Source: an uncultured Rhodopila sp. (GTDB taxonomy: Bacteria > Pseudomonadota > Alphaproteobacteria > Acetobacterales > Acetobacteraceae). From it: 64,000 bases of DNA. The stretch is taken from assembly GCA_903851415.1 (NCBI GenBank), contig CAINOE010000086.1, positions 62,001-126,000 of the forward strand. The letters are read 5' to 3'. Position 1 is the first letter of the stretch; each line of letters opens with the position of its first letter. Below the pieces are notes generated by a model. The model worked only from the letters and a program-made list of their open reading frames with translations. It was not told the origin of the DNA and ran no database searches. The position numbers and the translations under genes were made by a program. Below, in pieces: positions 63,840 through 64,000 of this stretch.

Positions 63840-63845
63840 TTGCCC

Positions 63846-63945
63846 GTCATGGCCCGGCGTGTCCGGGCCATCCCCACCGGCACCTGCCGCGATAGGTGGC
63901 CCGGAGATACCCCGGACAAGCCGGGGCAGGGCCATGACGATGACG
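63846..63945. repeat. Dispersed palindromic repeat inside the mod operon
   Basis: Contains GTCATGGCCCGGCGTGTCC followed by GGGCCATCC, then CTGCCGCGATAGGTGGCCCGG (reverse complement of the spacer of the copies at 7.3 and 34.6 kb) and a third hairpin CCCCGGACAAGCCGGGG. Lies between the modA stop and the modB start. Confidence 0.7.
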
Positions 63946-63958
63946 TTGAGGGGTCAGC

Positions 63959-64000
63959 TTATTCGACCTTGAAGCCGCGGCTGACGAACACCTCGCGCGC
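63959..64000 (-). CDS. modA: Molybdate-binding protein, 3' end only
   Basis: Fourteen codons ending the gene that enters the window from the right: ...AREVFVSRGFKVE and TAA at 63959-63961. The ending V.R.GF..E-type and its position ahead of modB and modC on the same strand identify it as modA. Too short for a domain call of its own. Confidence 0.7.
   Translation of the reverse strand, partial: AREVFVSRGFKVE

Overview
The window looks like chromosome of a high-GC alphaproteobacterium, most likely of the Acetobacteraceae/Rhodospirillales type. This is inferred from strong G/C third positions, the petP-petR-like regulator pair beside ilvE, class I phaC next to a MaoC-phosphotransacetylase fusion, and dispersed palindromes of a kind common in alphaproteobacteria. 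No rRNA, tRNA or CRISPR array was seen. Most genes are ordinary core metabolism. Accessory or decaying DNA is concentrated at about 11.0-14.3 kb, 16.2-16.3 kb, 40.9-41.4 kb, 51.8-53.7 kb and 58.3-59.3 kb.

Layout. 0-1.1 kb: end of a RoxA-like c-type cytochrome. 1.1-4.5 kb: marR-emrA-emrB drug efflux operon. 5.1-11 kb: argE with an aspartoacylase-family hydrolase, a divergent NRAMP transporter, cysS-trmJ. 11-14.3 kb: toxin-antitoxin island with a Phd/YefM plus PemK-like pair, an RHH plus PIN pair, a collapsed antitoxin relic and AT-richer gene remains. 14.3-17.6 kb: secreted protein, periplasmic amide hydrolase, SMR exporter with an outer-membrane barrel. 18-24.6 kb: CitE-like lyase, pepN, tenA, hemW and two small unknowns. 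24.7-29.8 kb: PPK2, MaoC-Pta, PhaC and a divergent universal stress protein. 30-34.5 kb: ArsR-SRPBCC pair, nitronate monooxygenase, PhnD-like binding protein, pentapeptide-repeat protein. 34.5-34.7 kb: a MITE-like element. 34.7-40.9 kb: histidine kinase/regulator/MarR cluster, ilvE, diguanylate cyclase, amine oxidase. 40.9-49.7 kb: broken Uma2 gene, Orn/Lys/Arg decarboxylase, glycosyltransferase, CaiB-family CoA-transferase and a tightly overlapping methyltransferase-glycosyltransferase-FkbM unit. 49.7-57.3 kb: a minus-strand run miaA-ilvB-ilvH-[AAA ATPase-DUF4276]-ilvC-corA. 57.4-64 kb: serB, a broken YcaO gene, a hybrid sensor kinase and modABC (modA cut by the window edge).

The most interesting unit is the two-gene AAA ATPase plus DUF4276 (Toprim-like) cassette placed between ilvH and ilvC, co-oriented with them. 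It has the architecture of an ATPase/nuclease defence module and seems to have split a branched-chain amino-acid operon without separating the host genes from co-transcription. Other points worth attention are a precisely collapsed second copy of the Phd/YefM antitoxin locus, a composite MITE carrying the dispersed palindrome, and the stress/storage-polymer cluster with an FNR-like site. All function calls are from reading the sequence; no database search was run.
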